From an uncultured Ruminococcus sp. (lineage in GTDB: Bacteria; Bacillota; Clostridia; Oscillospirales; Ruminococcaceae): DNA of 24,185 bases. A program made the position numbers and the translations under genes. Below, in pieces: positions 13,183 through 21,338 of this stretch. Positions within the stretch are counted from its first letter, which is position 1, and every line of letters begins with the position of its first letter. Location of the stretch: contig CALANW010000103.1 of the NCBI GenBank assembly GCA_937926145.1, forward strand, positions 1 to 24,185, given 5' to 3'. The notes beneath the pieces were generated by a model. It was not told the DNA's origin. It worked only from the letters and a program-made list of their open reading frames with translations, and made no database searches.

Positions 13183-14628
13183 TTAGTACGCTTTGCCCCA
13201 GTAAACCATTTTCTTGGCAGGCTTGCCGCAGCATACGCACTTGTCGGAAAGGTTCTCCTGAGCGAATGGGATACATCTCGAACCAACACCCGTGAGTTCC
13301 TTAACCTTGTCCTCGCACTCTTCTTCGCCGCACCACATTGCCTTTACAAAGCCGTCACCGTTCTTTTCAAGAGCTTCCTTGATCCCGTCAAGGCTTGTGC
13401 AGGAGTAGGTGTGCTTTTCACGGTTTTCGAGTGCCTTTGCGAACATTCCCTCGGGGATATCCTTTTCGAGCATCGCTGTAATGGTTTCAACAACGTTTTC
13501 AAGAGCAACGTCTTTCTTTTCGCCGTTGTAGCGTGTGCAGACTACGCACTTGTCGTTCTCGATATCCTTAGGTCCGAGTTCGATTCTTACAGGAACGCCC
13601 TTCATTTCGTATTCGGCGAACTTCCAGCCCGGTGAGTTGTCGCTGTCATCGACCTTTACTCTTACGCCTGAGGCTTTGAGCTTCTGAGCGACCTGATCTG
13701 CCATATCAAGAACGCCCTCTTTGTGCTGCTGGATAGGAATGATAACTGCCTGAACGGGTGCAACTGCAGGAGGAAGAACAAGTCCGTTGTTGTCGCCGTG
13801 GGTCATGATAACTGCGCCGATAAGACGGGTCGTCATACCCCAGGATGTCTGGTGAGGATATACCTTTTTGTTTTCCTTGTCGGTGTACATAATGTCGAAT
13901 GCTCTTGCGAAGCCGTCACCGAAGTAGTGGGAAGTACCTGCCTGAAGTGCCTTTCCGTCATGCATAAGAGCCTCGATAGCGTAGGTAGCTTCTGCGCCTG
14001 CGAACTTGTCGCTGTCGGTCTTTCTGCCCTTTACAACAGGCATTGCGAGCGACTTTTCGCAGAATTCGGCATAAACGTTGAGCATACGCTCTGTTTCTTC
14101 GATAGCCTCCTCAGCGGTAGCGTGGATAGTGTGACCCTCCTGCCAGAGGAATTCTCTTGAACGGAGGAAAGGACGGGTGGTCTTTTCCCATCTTACAACG
14201 GAAACCCACTGATTGTAAAGCTTGGGGAGATCACGGTAGGAGTGAACAATGTTGGAATAGTGTTCGCAGAAAAGCGTTTCGGAAGTAGGACGAACGCAAA
14301 GTCTGTCCTCAAGCTTTTCGTTGCCGCCCATTGTTACCCATGCAACTTCGGGAGCAAAGCCCTCAACGTGGTCTTTTTCTTTCTGGAGAAGGCTCTCGGG
14401 GATAAACATAGGCATACAAACATTTTCGTGTCCCGTTGCCTTGAACATTCCATCAAGGATACGCTGAATGTTTTCCCAGATAGCATAGCCATAAGGACGG
14501 ATTACCATACAACCCTTTACAGAGGTGTATTCGATGAGTTCTGCCTTTTTGCAGATGTCGGTGTACCACTGAGCGAAGTCCTCGTCCATTGAGGTGATCT
14601 GCTCAACGAGCTTTTTTTCCTTTGCCAT
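13183..14628 (-). CDS. proS: Prolyl-tRNA synthetase (archaeal/eukaryote-like type)
   Basis: Class II synthetase, 481 residues, that charges tRNA-Pro. It is the short form without the bacterial editing insertion. Class II motif 2 is in VVRWEKTTRPFLRSREFLWQEGHTIHATAEEA and motif 3 in HQTSWGMTTRLIGAVIMTHGD. An anticodon-binding domain follows, then a C-terminal zinc-type domain with Cys pairs (WCGEEEC and KCVCCGK) and the conserved C-terminal Tyr (WGKAY). It starts 6 nt after the stop of a small membrane-protein gene, with AAAAGGA inside that gene end, so the two are co-transcribed. No T-box leader was found directly upstream. Confidence 0.97.
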   Translation of the reverse strand: MAKEKKLVEQITSMDEDFAQWYTDICKKAELIEYTSVKGCMVIRPYGYAIWENIQRILDGMFKATGHENVCMPMFIPESLLQKEKDHVEGFAPEVAWVTMGGNEKLEDRLCVRPTSETLFCEHYSNIVHSYRDLPKLYNQWVSVVRWEKTTRPFLRSREFLWQEGHTIHATAEEAIEETERMLNVYAEFCEKSLAMPVVKGRKTDSDKFAGAEATYAIEALMHDGKALQAGTSHYFGDGFARAFDIMYTDKENKKVYPHQTSWGMTTRLIGAVIMTHGDNNGLVLPPAVAPVQAVIIPIQQHKEGVLDMADQVAQKLKASGVRVKVDDSDNSPGWKFAEYEMKGVPVRIELGPKDIENDKCVVCTRYNGEKKDVALENVVETITAMLEKDIPEGMFAKALENREKHTYSCTSLDGIKEALEKNGDGFVKAMWCGEEECEDKVKELTGVGSRCIPFAQENLSDKCVCCGKPAKKMVYWGKAY

Positions 14629-14634
14629 AAAAAA

Positions 14635-14952
14635 TCATTCCTTTTCGTTATTTATATTTTCTGTATTTTCATTGTTTTCGTCAGTTTTGCCGTTATCGGT
14701 GCTTTTCGGAGCTTCTTCTGCCGATTCTTCGGCTTTTTCGCCCTCAAAAACACTTTTTACGGTGTATTTTTCGCCGTTTTCAAGCGTTATCGAAGACGGA
14801 CCGGGGTCTATCTTCGCTTTCCCGAAGACCTTATCGATAAATTTTGCAAGCTTCGGAGTGAAAACAGCGATGAGCCATATCAAAAGGAGTATTCCTATCA
14901 TTCCAAGCGCAAGCTTTAGCATAAGATCAAAGGTTTCTTTGTTAAATGACAT
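14635..14952 (-). CDS. Hypothetical single-span membrane protein, 105 residues
   Basis: One long hydrophobic span near the N-terminus (LALGMIGILLLIWLIAVF), then a short basic segment TPKLAKFIDKVFGKAK and a highly acidic, Asn/Glu-rich low-complexity tail. The N-terminal half resembles small membrane proteins of the sodium-pump gamma (OadG) type in size and layout, but similarity is too weak to name it. It is first in an operon with proS; AAAGGAG lies 8 nt before ATG. Confidence 0.75.
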   Translation of the reverse strand: MSFNKETFDLMLKLALGMIGILLLIWLIAVFTPKLAKFIDKVFGKAKIDPGPSSITLENGEKYTVKSVFEGEKAEESAEEAPKSTDNGKTDENNENTENINNEKE

Positions 14953-15098
14953 TTATGCATCTCCTTTCAATGGCTTTCTGCATATAATAATAGTGGGAAA
15001 ACTTCCTCCCCGATTTTTTCCTCTCCCGATGATTATTTTTGCATTTTCGGGCAAATAATAATCACAGAATAAATTTTATAAACAGGAGTTGTTTAAAA

Positions 15099-15446
15099 GT
15101 GACAGTCAGAAGGGGAGAAATCTATTACGCCGATCTAAGTCCCGTTGTCGGTTCGGAGCAGGGCGGAGTCCGTCCCGTACTTATCGTTCAGAACGACATC
15201 GGCAACAGCCACAGTCCGACCGTTATCGCAGCCGCAATAACGAGCCGTCAGGACAAATCGAAGCTGCCGACCCATATCGGGATAAACGCTGCGACCTGCG
15301 GACTTTCCAAGGACAGCGTTGTGCTGCTCGAACAGATACGAACCATTGACAAGAAGCGCCTTAAAGAGAGAATGGGCGAGCTTGACCAGCCGTCAATGTC
15401 GAGGATAAACAACGCCCTCTCCATAAGCTTCGGACTTGATTCGTAA
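15099..15446 (+). CDS. mazF: MazF/EndoA-type mRNA interferase, no adjacent antitoxin
   Basis: Sequence-specific endoribonuclease of the PemK/MazF family, 115 residues. It is very close to Bacillus subtilis NdoA by recall: RRGEIYYADLSPVVGSEQGGVRPVLIVQNDIGN, then KLPTHIGI and DSVVLLEQIRTIDKKRLKE. GTG at 15099 is chosen: AGGAG lies 10 nt upstream and the protein then starts VTVRRGEIYY, as in the family; upstream frame residues are not conserved-looking. The usual ndoAI antitoxin gene is absent: upstream is a divergent membrane protein gene, and the 146-nt spacer holds no other frame. A good terminator follows. Confidence 0.92.
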   Translation: MTVRRGEIYYADLSPVVGSEQGGVRPVLIVQNDIGNSHSPTVIAAAITSRQDKSKLPTHIGINAATCGLSKDSVVLLEQIRTIDKKRLKERMGELDQPSMSRINNALSISFGLDS

Positions 15447-15471
15447 TAGAACTTGTTTACAAATTGTATCG

Positions 15472-15504
15472 ATATCCGCAGATATTACTCTGCGGATATT
15501 TTTA
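15472..15504 (+). terminator. Terminator of mazF
   Basis: ATATCCGCAGA (15472-15482) and TCTGCGGATAT (15489-15499) form an 11-bp stem with a 6-nt loop, followed by a U-run. The hairpin is shared with the convergent alpha-galactosidase gene, whose stop is at 15507. Confidence 0.85.
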
Positions 15505-15506
15505 TC

Positions 15507-17774
15507 TTACTGAACCTTTATAAAGTGATACTTCACCGACTTGAAATCGCCGTCAACAGGGACAATGATGCCTGCGTTCATAAGTGCAGAACCGCTGTGA
15601 ACTTCGCCCGTCTGCTCGTTTCTGTAACGTGCATTTTCGTCAAGACCCTTGAGCTTTACACGTCTTGCAGGGAAGTTCGGTCTGCCGAGTACCTGAACGA
15701 ATGTGAAGACAGCTTCGGACTTGTCCTTTTCAACGAATATCCAAGCGTCCCAGGTTGTGTCCTTGAACATATTTCCGATGCGGTACTGGTCGCCCGTGCG
15801 GATAATGTGGTTGTATTTGTTGAATTCTGCGATCTGACCGGGGATAGCATCTCTGTCCTCCTGCGGAATTCTTGTAACATCAAGCTCATAGCCGAATGTT
15901 CCGACCATTGCAACGTCGCCTCTCGTAGCGAAAGGAGTTGTTCTGCCGACGGTGTGGTTCGGGCAGTCGGAAACGTGTGCGCCCATTGCGGAAGCAGGGT
16001 AGCACATAGAAGTGCCGTGCTGTATCTTCAGGCGTTCGATAGCGTCTGTGTCATCGGAACACCAGATCTGCGGTGAGAAGTAGAGCATACCTGCGTCGAA
16101 TCTTGCGCCGCCGCCCGAGCAGTTTTCAAGGAGAAGATGAGGATAATCGGTAGTAAGGCGGTTCATAACGTCATAAACGCCGAGAACATATCTGTGCCAA
16201 AGCTCACGCTGGCGGTTTGCAGGGAGATATGTCGAGCCGACTTCGGTAAGCTGTCTGTTCATGTCCCACTTGATGTATTCGATGTTCGCGCTGTCGAGGA
16301 CTTTCTTCATAAGTCCGTAGATATAGTCGCGGACTTCCTTGTTGGAGTAGTCGAGAACGTACTGCTCACGGGACATTGACATCGGTCTGCCCTTTATCTG
16401 AATTGCCCAGTCGGGGTGAGCCTTGTAAAGTTCGCTGTCGGGCGAGATCATCTCGGGTTCAAACCAAATGCCGAACTTCATTCCGAGCTTGTTTACTTCG
16501 TCAACGAGGTGCTTCAAACCGCCGTCGATCTTCTTTTCATATACGAACCAGTCGCCGAGCGAGCTGTTGTCGGAATCTCTGTGACCGAACCAGCCGTCGT
16601 CCATAACGAGCATCTCAATGCCGAGCTTCGAAGCCTGCTTTGCAATGTCGATAAGCTTTTCCGTGTTGAAGTTGAAGTAGGTAGCTTCCCAGTTGTTGAT
16701 GAGTATCGGACGGCGCTTGTCCTTGTACTCGCCGCGGATAAGGTGCTGTCTGTAAAGGTCGTGGAAAGTTCTCGACATTTCGCCGATACCGTTCGATGAG
16801 TGAACCATTACAACTTCGGGCGCTGCGAATTCTTCGCCCTTTTCCAAGAGCCAGTTGAAGTCGAAGTGGTTGATGCCCATTACAAAGCGTGTGTGCTTAT
16901 GCTGTGTAACTTCTGCCTGGAGGAAGAAGTTTCCGCTGTAAACGAGGTTGAAGCCGAAAGCTTCGCCGATGTCCTCGTCAGCGTTAGGCGAAACGAGTGC
17001 GCAGAACGGGTTGTTCTGGTGCGAGGATTCGCCCTTTACGGAGTCAACGCCCTGCTTGCCGTGGTGGAGATGCGAGCGCTCGATAGCTCTTTCTCTTGCC
17101 CATGAGCCGTTGAGGGTGATGAAATCATAATCGGAAGATTCAAAGTCAACGCAGGCGGAAAGAACACGTCTGATGTTGATGCTCTCGCTGCCGTTGTTCT
17201 TAAGGCGAACGCTTCTTGTGATAACGTCAAGGTCTTTGAATGCTGTGTAGATAAGAGTTGCTTCAAGTCCGCTCACCTTGTCAACGCAGGTGATCTCGAG
17301 GGTCGAAGCTTCGTTTTCGTCTGCGAAAGTTGCAGGGATAAAGCCGTCTGCTGTTTCGATCTTTGGTTTTCCGCCGTAGACCTTGTGCGAAACATAGCGA
17401 AGATCGCAGGTGGACATTCCGGCGTTGTCCATTACCATAAGGCAAGGTTCTCTGTAGTCGCCCGTGCCGTGGCAGGGATATTCAAACGGTGTTGAGTCCA
17501 TTACAGTTCCTGCATCGCGCGCATTGACTTTGAGCGTCCAAGGGTTTCTGTCAAGTGCGAGCAGGTAGGAAAGGTCATCGTCCTCGACCTTTTGGCCGAA
17601 ATAAACGTGAGCAAGAAGTCCGCTTTCGAGTGCCGCGAAAGCGTAGGTAGTGTTCTTTGCCTGAAGAGTGAACAGGGTCATATCCTCGGTGAAGTCCTCG
17701 TTAGAGTTTGTCTGCCATACATAGCGTGAGTAGACCTTGTTCAAAGGCTGTACTTTTATGTTTTCTGCTGCCAT
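15507..17774 (-). CDS. Alpha-galactosidase, glycoside hydrolase family 36
   Basis: Cytoplasmic retaining glycosidase, 755 residues, that releases alpha-galactose from raffinose-type oligosaccharides. An N-terminal beta-supersandwich runs to about residue 330, then a TIM barrel (PILINNWEATYFNF, MDDGWFG, KFGIWFEPEM), then a C-terminal beta domain. The nucleophile is Asp504 in YIKWDMNR; the acid/base lies in WCSDDTDAIER (about Asp574); CSGGGARFD (552-560) shapes the sugar site. The length is standard for bacterial GH36 and there is no signal peptide. Ribosome site GGAGG, 9 nt before ATG. It follows the flippase gene by 31 nt, so the two are probably one transcript. Confidence 0.95.
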   Translation of the reverse strand: MAAENIKVQPLNKVYSRYVWQTNSNEDFTEDMTLFTLQAKNTTYAFAALESGLLAHVYFGQKVEDDDLSYLLALDRNPWTLKVNARDAGTVMDSTPFEYPCHGTGDYREPCLMVMDNAGMSTCDLRYVSHKVYGGKPKIETADGFIPATFADENEASTLEITCVDKVSGLEATLIYTAFKDLDVITRSVRLKNNGSESINIRRVLSACVDFESSDYDFITLNGSWARERAIERSHLHHGKQGVDSVKGESSHQNNPFCALVSPNADEDIGEAFGFNLVYSGNFFLQAEVTQHKHTRFVMGINHFDFNWLLEKGEEFAAPEVVMVHSSNGIGEMSRTFHDLYRQHLIRGEYKDKRRPILINNWEATYFNFNTEKLIDIAKQASKLGIEMLVMDDGWFGHRDSDNSSLGDWFVYEKKIDGGLKHLVDEVNKLGMKFGIWFEPEMISPDSELYKAHPDWAIQIKGRPMSMSREQYVLDYSNKEVRDYIYGLMKKVLDSANIEYIKWDMNRQLTEVGSTYLPANRQRELWHRYVLGVYDVMNRLTTDYPHLLLENCSGGGARFDAGMLYFSPQIWCSDDTDAIERLKIQHGTSMCYPASAMGAHVSDCPNHTVGRTTPFATRGDVAMVGTFGYELDVTRIPQEDRDAIPGQIAEFNKYNHIIRTGDQYRIGNMFKDTTWDAWIFVEKDKSEAVFTFVQVLGRPNFPARRVKLKGLDENARYRNEQTGEVHSGSALMNAGIIVPVDGDFKSVKYHFIKVQ

Positions 17775-17805
17775 AAATTTTTTCCTCCGTGTTAAGATAA
17801 ACGGC

Positions 17806-19227
17806 TTATTTGACCGGTTTCTTTCTTTTTACTGTGATAAAGTTTTTGAGTGTGCTCAAAACTGCGTCAAAATTGAATACGGCTACTGCGATGAACAGTA
17901 CGATAAGCTGAACATATTCAGCCTTTGGCTCGGTAATGGCAACGATAGCCATATATCCGACAACGATCATATTAACGATCATTTTGAACCAGCTTATATC
18001 AAATTTCACATAGCTTCTCGTGTCGAAAACACGGACCATAAAGCAGGCGAAATATGCCGTCATTGTTGCGATAGCCGCTCCGTAAGCACCGAGGCGCGGT
18101 ATGAGCAGGATATCGAGCACGATGTTCACAACTGCCGCAACGATGCTCGTCACCATTGAGTTCACCGACTTCTTGCGGACATTGTATATGCTAGAAAGGA
18201 ACTGGCAAAGGCACTGGAATATCATTGCTATAATAAGTATCGGGGTGTAATGATAACCGAAAACGAAGTTCTTTTCGGGGTCATTGTCAACGAGGATATA
18301 GGTGAAAGGCTTTACGATCATTATAAGTCCTGCCGCCGCAATGAACAGCAGCGAGGAATAAGCACCGTAGACCTGCTTGTAGTAGCCCGAAAGGTCTCTG
18401 TCGTCCTTGTTTTCGATGGCGGACATCTGCCAGGCCTGATAGAACAGCGTCGTCACGAGCAAAAGCAGGGTCGGTATCTTGTGCGCCGCACTGTAAATTC
18501 CGTTTTCCGCACTGCTCACCATTGCAATGACGAAATATCTGTCCGAAGCGGAGGTTATCCACCATAAAATATAGGTAGGAACGAGCGGAAGCGAATATTT
18601 GACTATCTCTTTGAAAAGCGACTTGTCGAGCGACTTTATATCGAAGAATTTGTAAAGCTCCGATATAACGATAAGTCCCAAAAGCGAAAGTGCGTCCGAA
18701 ATGATTATCGAGCAGACATATCCCGTAACGCCGAGGTCGAATTTCAGCAGCAGGATAAGGTTGCTCACTACTATTATTAATGTAGAAAAAATTCCGTCAA
18801 CAGCAAAAAGCTTTACAAGCCCTCTCGCCCTGACAAAGCTCGCCGCAAGCTGCTTGAACGATGAGAAAAAGCAGTAAACGAACAGCAGCAGACCATACCC
18901 TCTGAACGCTTCAAGGCTGTTTATCAAAGGCGTGAACAGCAAAAGTACCGCAAGACCGCCCGCCGTCGTCGTCAGGGCAATGGTGTAGATCTTTTTGTTG
19001 TCATAAGCCTTGTCAATGCCGAAACGGATAAGCGCATCCGCCATAGAGAGCGTTACAATAGGGTAAATAACGTTCGCCGCCTGATAGAGCAGGTCAGCCG
19101 TGCCGTACTGCTCGGTCGTCATACAGCCCGTGTAAAGGCGGACGAGAATAAAGCTTAAAAGCTTTGAACCGAAAGTGCCTATTGCAAAGATGAGCGTGTT
19201 GTTCAGAAGCTTCTGATATTTATTCAT
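17806..19227 (-). CDS. Oligosaccharide flippase (Wzx/MATE-like, MOP superfamily)
   Basis: Integral membrane protein, 473 residues, with 12-14 hydrophobic spans. It opens NTLIFAIGTFGSKLLSFILVRLYTGCMTTEQYGTADLL, a typical start of the polysaccharide biosynthesis flippase family, and has SLPLVPTYILWWITSASDRYFV mid-way. Members flip lipid-linked oligosaccharides for capsule or wall polymers. No glycosyltransferase genes adjoin it, so the cargo is unknown. It starts 15 nt after a 43-residue membrane peptide gene; its AAGGAG site overlaps the stop codon of that gene, which implies coupling. Confidence 0.9.
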   Translation of the reverse strand: MNKYQKLLNNTLIFAIGTFGSKLLSFILVRLYTGCMTTEQYGTADLLYQAANVIYPIVTLSMADALIRFGIDKAYDNKKIYTIALTTTAGGLAVLLLFTPLINSLEAFRGYGLLLFVYCFFSSFKQLAASFVRARGLVKLFAVDGIFSTLIIVVSNLILLLKFDLGVTGYVCSIIISDALSLLGLIVISELYKFFDIKSLDKSLFKEIVKYSLPLVPTYILWWITSASDRYFVIAMVSSAENGIYSAAHKIPTLLLLVTTLFYQAWQMSAIENKDDRDLSGYYKQVYGAYSSLLFIAAAGLIMIVKPFTYILVDNDPEKNFVFGYHYTPILIIAMIFQCLCQFLSSIYNVRKKSVNSMVTSIVAAVVNIVLDILLIPRLGAYGAAIATMTAYFACFMVRVFDTRSYVKFDISWFKMIVNMIVVGYMAIVAITEPKAEYVQLIVLFIAVAVFNFDAVLSTLKNFITVKRKKPVK

Positions 19228-19242
19228 AGCAGAAAAAGCTCC

Positions 19243-19374
19243 TTAAAGATCGATGTATTTTTTATCTGTGAGGTTAAGTATCTCGAAAGCCACCTTGACA
19301 AGAGCGATGCCGCCCATAGCAACAGCAACGAGCCAAAGACCTCTCCAGAATGTTTTTGACTGAGTAAGCTTCAT
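19243..19374 (-). CDS. 43-residue single-span membrane peptide upstream of the flippase
   Basis: A small gene with a strong ribosome site (GGAGG, 8 nt before ATG 19374). The peptide starts MKLTQSKTFWRGLWLVAVAM, has one hydrophobic segment (LWLVAVAMGGIALVKVAF) and a polar end NLTDKKYIDL. The TAA overlaps the Shine-Dalgarno sequence of the flippase gene, and an extended -10 promoter lies just upstream, so this is the first gene of the operon. A flippase accessory peptide is a reasonable guess; no family is recognised. Confidence 0.75.
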   Translation of the reverse strand: MKLTQSKTFWRGLWLVAVAMGGIALVKVAFEILNLTDKKYIDL

Positions 19375-19409
19375 AAAAATTTCCTCCTTACGTTTGTCAA
19401 TACACATCT

Positions 19410-19418
19410 ATTATAGCA
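19410..19418 (-). promoter_or_regulatory. Extended -10 promoter of the peptide-flippase-galactosidase operon
   Basis: TGCTATAAT on the minus strand (TATAAT at 19410-19415 with the TGn extension), 35 nt upstream of the peptide start. No clear -35 at 17 nt. Confidence 0.65.
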
Positions 19419-19450
19419 TATTATTCCGCAAAATAAAAGAGGTTTTTGAA

Positions 19451-20520
19451 AATAATTCGGAATTAGGAATGCGGAATTCGGGATTATTGGCATAATCCGA
19501 ACTTGTCAGGCGTTGCGAAGCCAACTAAAGTTTACGTTCACGCTTTTTAAAGGGTGGCAGGGGTTGAGGGGACAGCGTCCCTCATCGCTCTCCGCAGAGG
19601 GCGAAATACCCTAAACTAACAGCGAAAAGCTTGCCGCAACAGCGAAATCACTAACAAATCAAAAGGCGCAATTCACATCAAAAAGGTAAAACAGAACGTG
19701 AGAAATCAGTTTCGTAAACCTAAAAAATGTGAATTGCGCCTTTCTTTATTATACGGAAAAACTATCCTTGAAGCTTATATGTGCGAACGAAGTGAACATA
19801 TATAAGCTTCAACCCAATATGAACAGCTATGGGATATGAACGTGAAAACAAGCGAACGCAAGTGAGCGAAGTTTTCACACAACGGAACAACTGACAAATC
19901 ACGGCTGAAAACAAGAATATCTATAAAAATATTCAACCGTTGCAGATATGACATTTTTGCGGAATAGAAAACATACATTAAAAATCGCCATAATTTTGCG
20001 GATTGCCGACGGGCGGATATGGAATCCGCCCCTACCGAAATTTGCGGTTTTACATTTATATTTCACAGCTGTTCAAGCTGTACCTACGCTCAAATGTTGT
20101 CAGCTTGAGATGAGCGGAGATGTTGTATTGGTCTGCCAAAGATAATGTTTAGCCGAATTCATACAGCGTTGCAGGTCATATATACTCACTTCGTTCGCAT
20201 ATATGACCTGCAAGGATAGTTTTTCTGTATATAAAGAATGGCGCAATTCACATTTTTTAGGTTTACGAAACTGATTTCTCATGTTCTGTTTTACCTTTTT
20301 GGTGTGAATTGCGCCTTTTTATTTGTTACTGATTACGCTATTGCGGCAAGCTTTTCGCTGTTAGTTTAGGGTATTTCGCTTCTGCGGAAGCGACCAAGGG
20401 CTTTGCCCTCTGGACACCCACCACCTTTGAAAAGGTGGACGAAACTTTTGCTTGGCTTCGCAGTTCTCCGCAGATGTTGGCTTTGCCAATAATTCCGCAT
20501 TCCGAATTCCTAATTCCAAA
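19451..20520. repeat. Nested-palindromic repeat element, copy R (complete)
   Basis: About 1.07 kb, gene-free, with ends that are inverted repeats of each other. The outermost parts are AATTCCG arrays (19451-19490 and 20486-20520). Inside lie inverted repeats of about 170-180 bp (19601-19770 and 20211-20390) sharing CCCTAAACTAACAGCGAAAA and the GGCGCAATTCACA/TGTGAATTGCGCC palindrome. Next come hairpins with a shared loop (19768-19812, 20169-20213 and a third at 19842-19878), and a core with a GGGCGGAT/ATCCGCCC palindrome. It is inverted relative to copy L, and about 330 bp of the core (19920-20250) look identical to 51-380. A 65-codon frame occurs identically in both copies, but it has no ribosome site and is probably incidental. 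Confidence 0.85.
19842..19878. repeat. Third hairpin of element R with related loop
   Basis: Arms GTGAAAAC and GTTTTCAC enclose GCGAACGCAAGTGAGCG, a variant of the GCGAACGAAGTGA loop in the other two hairpins of the element. Confidence 0.7.
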
Positions 20521-20524
20521 TTCG

Positions 20525-20899
20525 TCAGAAAACGTCCCTTACGATATCCTCTGCGCCCGTTACAACATCATTTACGATGTCGCCTGCATCGGTAACAATG
20601 TCTTCGATAAAGCCGTCGCCGTCAACGTCGCCCGTAATGTGGGTGGTTTCGTTGTTTTCGTTCTTGTTTTCGCTGTTGTTATTGCCGTTAGCGTTGTTGT
20701 TGGTGCTGCCGTTGTTGTTTCCATTGGCATTGCCGTTAGCGCCGCCGTTATTTCCGCCGTTCTGTGTTGTCTGCGATGAATTCGATGTTGTTGAGGACAT
20801 TCCGCCGTTCGTGTTTGTATTGTTATTAGCTCTTCCGCAGCCTGTGAATGCAAGCACTGCTGTGAGTGCTGCTGCGGCTATAAGTGCCTTTTTTCTCAT
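20525..20899 (-). CDS. Asn-rich low-complexity lipoprotein, 124 residues
   Basis: Signal peptide with lipobox FTGC (Cys21), then a long Asn/Gly/Thr/Ser tract to about residue 85, and a short acidic C-terminal segment. That segment contains DVDGDGFIED, which fits a single EF-hand or dockerin-like calcium loop (D-x-D-G-D-G-x-I-x-D), followed by repeated D-I/V-V-x-D motifs (EDIVTDAGDIVNDVVTGAEDIVRDVF). It looks like a surface-tethered spacer with a small terminal module; function unknown. Array F ends about 5 nt past the stop. Confidence 0.8.
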   Translation of the reverse strand: MRKKALIAAAALTAVLAFTGCGRANNNTNTNGGMSSTTSNSSQTTQNGGNNGGANGNANGNNNGSTNNNANGNNNSENKNENNETTHITGDVDGDGFIEDIVTDAGDIVNDVVTGAEDIVRDVF

Positions 20900-21280
20900 T
20901 TTTTCCCCTTTCCGACAAAGTTCTGCTCCTTCGCCGAGTGGATTTATGCTTATACTATATAAAGGTGCAAACCCCTTTTATGCTGAATCGTTTCAGCGCT
21001 GATTTTTCATCAGTGACTTTATTTTGTCCGAAAAAATTTATAGTATTCGGGAAAAATTTTTTTCTTTTTTATGCCGAAATCGCTCTACTGAAAGTATATT
21101 TTTGATTAAATTTTCAAATTGTAAAGTAATTTAAAACCAATTAGTGTGAAAAATGTACATTTGATGCGCTTTTGAATAGAATTATGTTGTGCAAAGTTAC
21201 AAAAGTAGATTATTTTTGCAACAAAATGAGCTTTTTTTGCCACTTATTATATGACAGGTCTTTTAAAGGAAAAGATTTTG
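20900..21280. other. AT-rich intergenic region between lipoprotein and sigma-factor genes
   Basis: About 380 nt without a gene. Apart from a small GCTGAA/TTCAGC hairpin near 20981-20996 and the promoter at its right edge, nothing was recognised on either strand. Confidence 0.5.
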
Positions 21281-21289
21281 TGGTATAAT
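21281..21289 (+). promoter_or_regulatory. Extended -10 promoter of the sigma/anti-sigma operon
   Basis: TGGTATAAT (TATAAT at 21284-21289 with TGn), 50 nt before the TTG start. No consensus -35 at 17 nt. Autoregulation by the encoded sigma factor cannot be judged from one site. Confidence 0.6.
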
Positions 21290-21338
21290 GTTATTATTGA
21301 TTATTCTGACCCTTTGGCAGATAAGAGGTGATAACAGC

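Noticed and set aside
14596..14640. Separate promoter for proS
   Set aside because: Only 6 nt separate proS from the upstream membrane-protein gene and no promoter pattern is present, so co-transcription is more likely.
19546..19562. T-box-like AGGGTGG motif (also at 24104-24117)
   Set aside because: The following bases are CAGGGGT rather than the T-box ACCGCG, there is no antiterminator or synthetase gene downstream, and both lie in dispersed repeats.
21288..21338. Longer start of the sigma factor at ATG 21288
   Set aside because: This ATG overlaps the TATAAT box, and the TTG at 21339 has AGAGGTGA just upstream.
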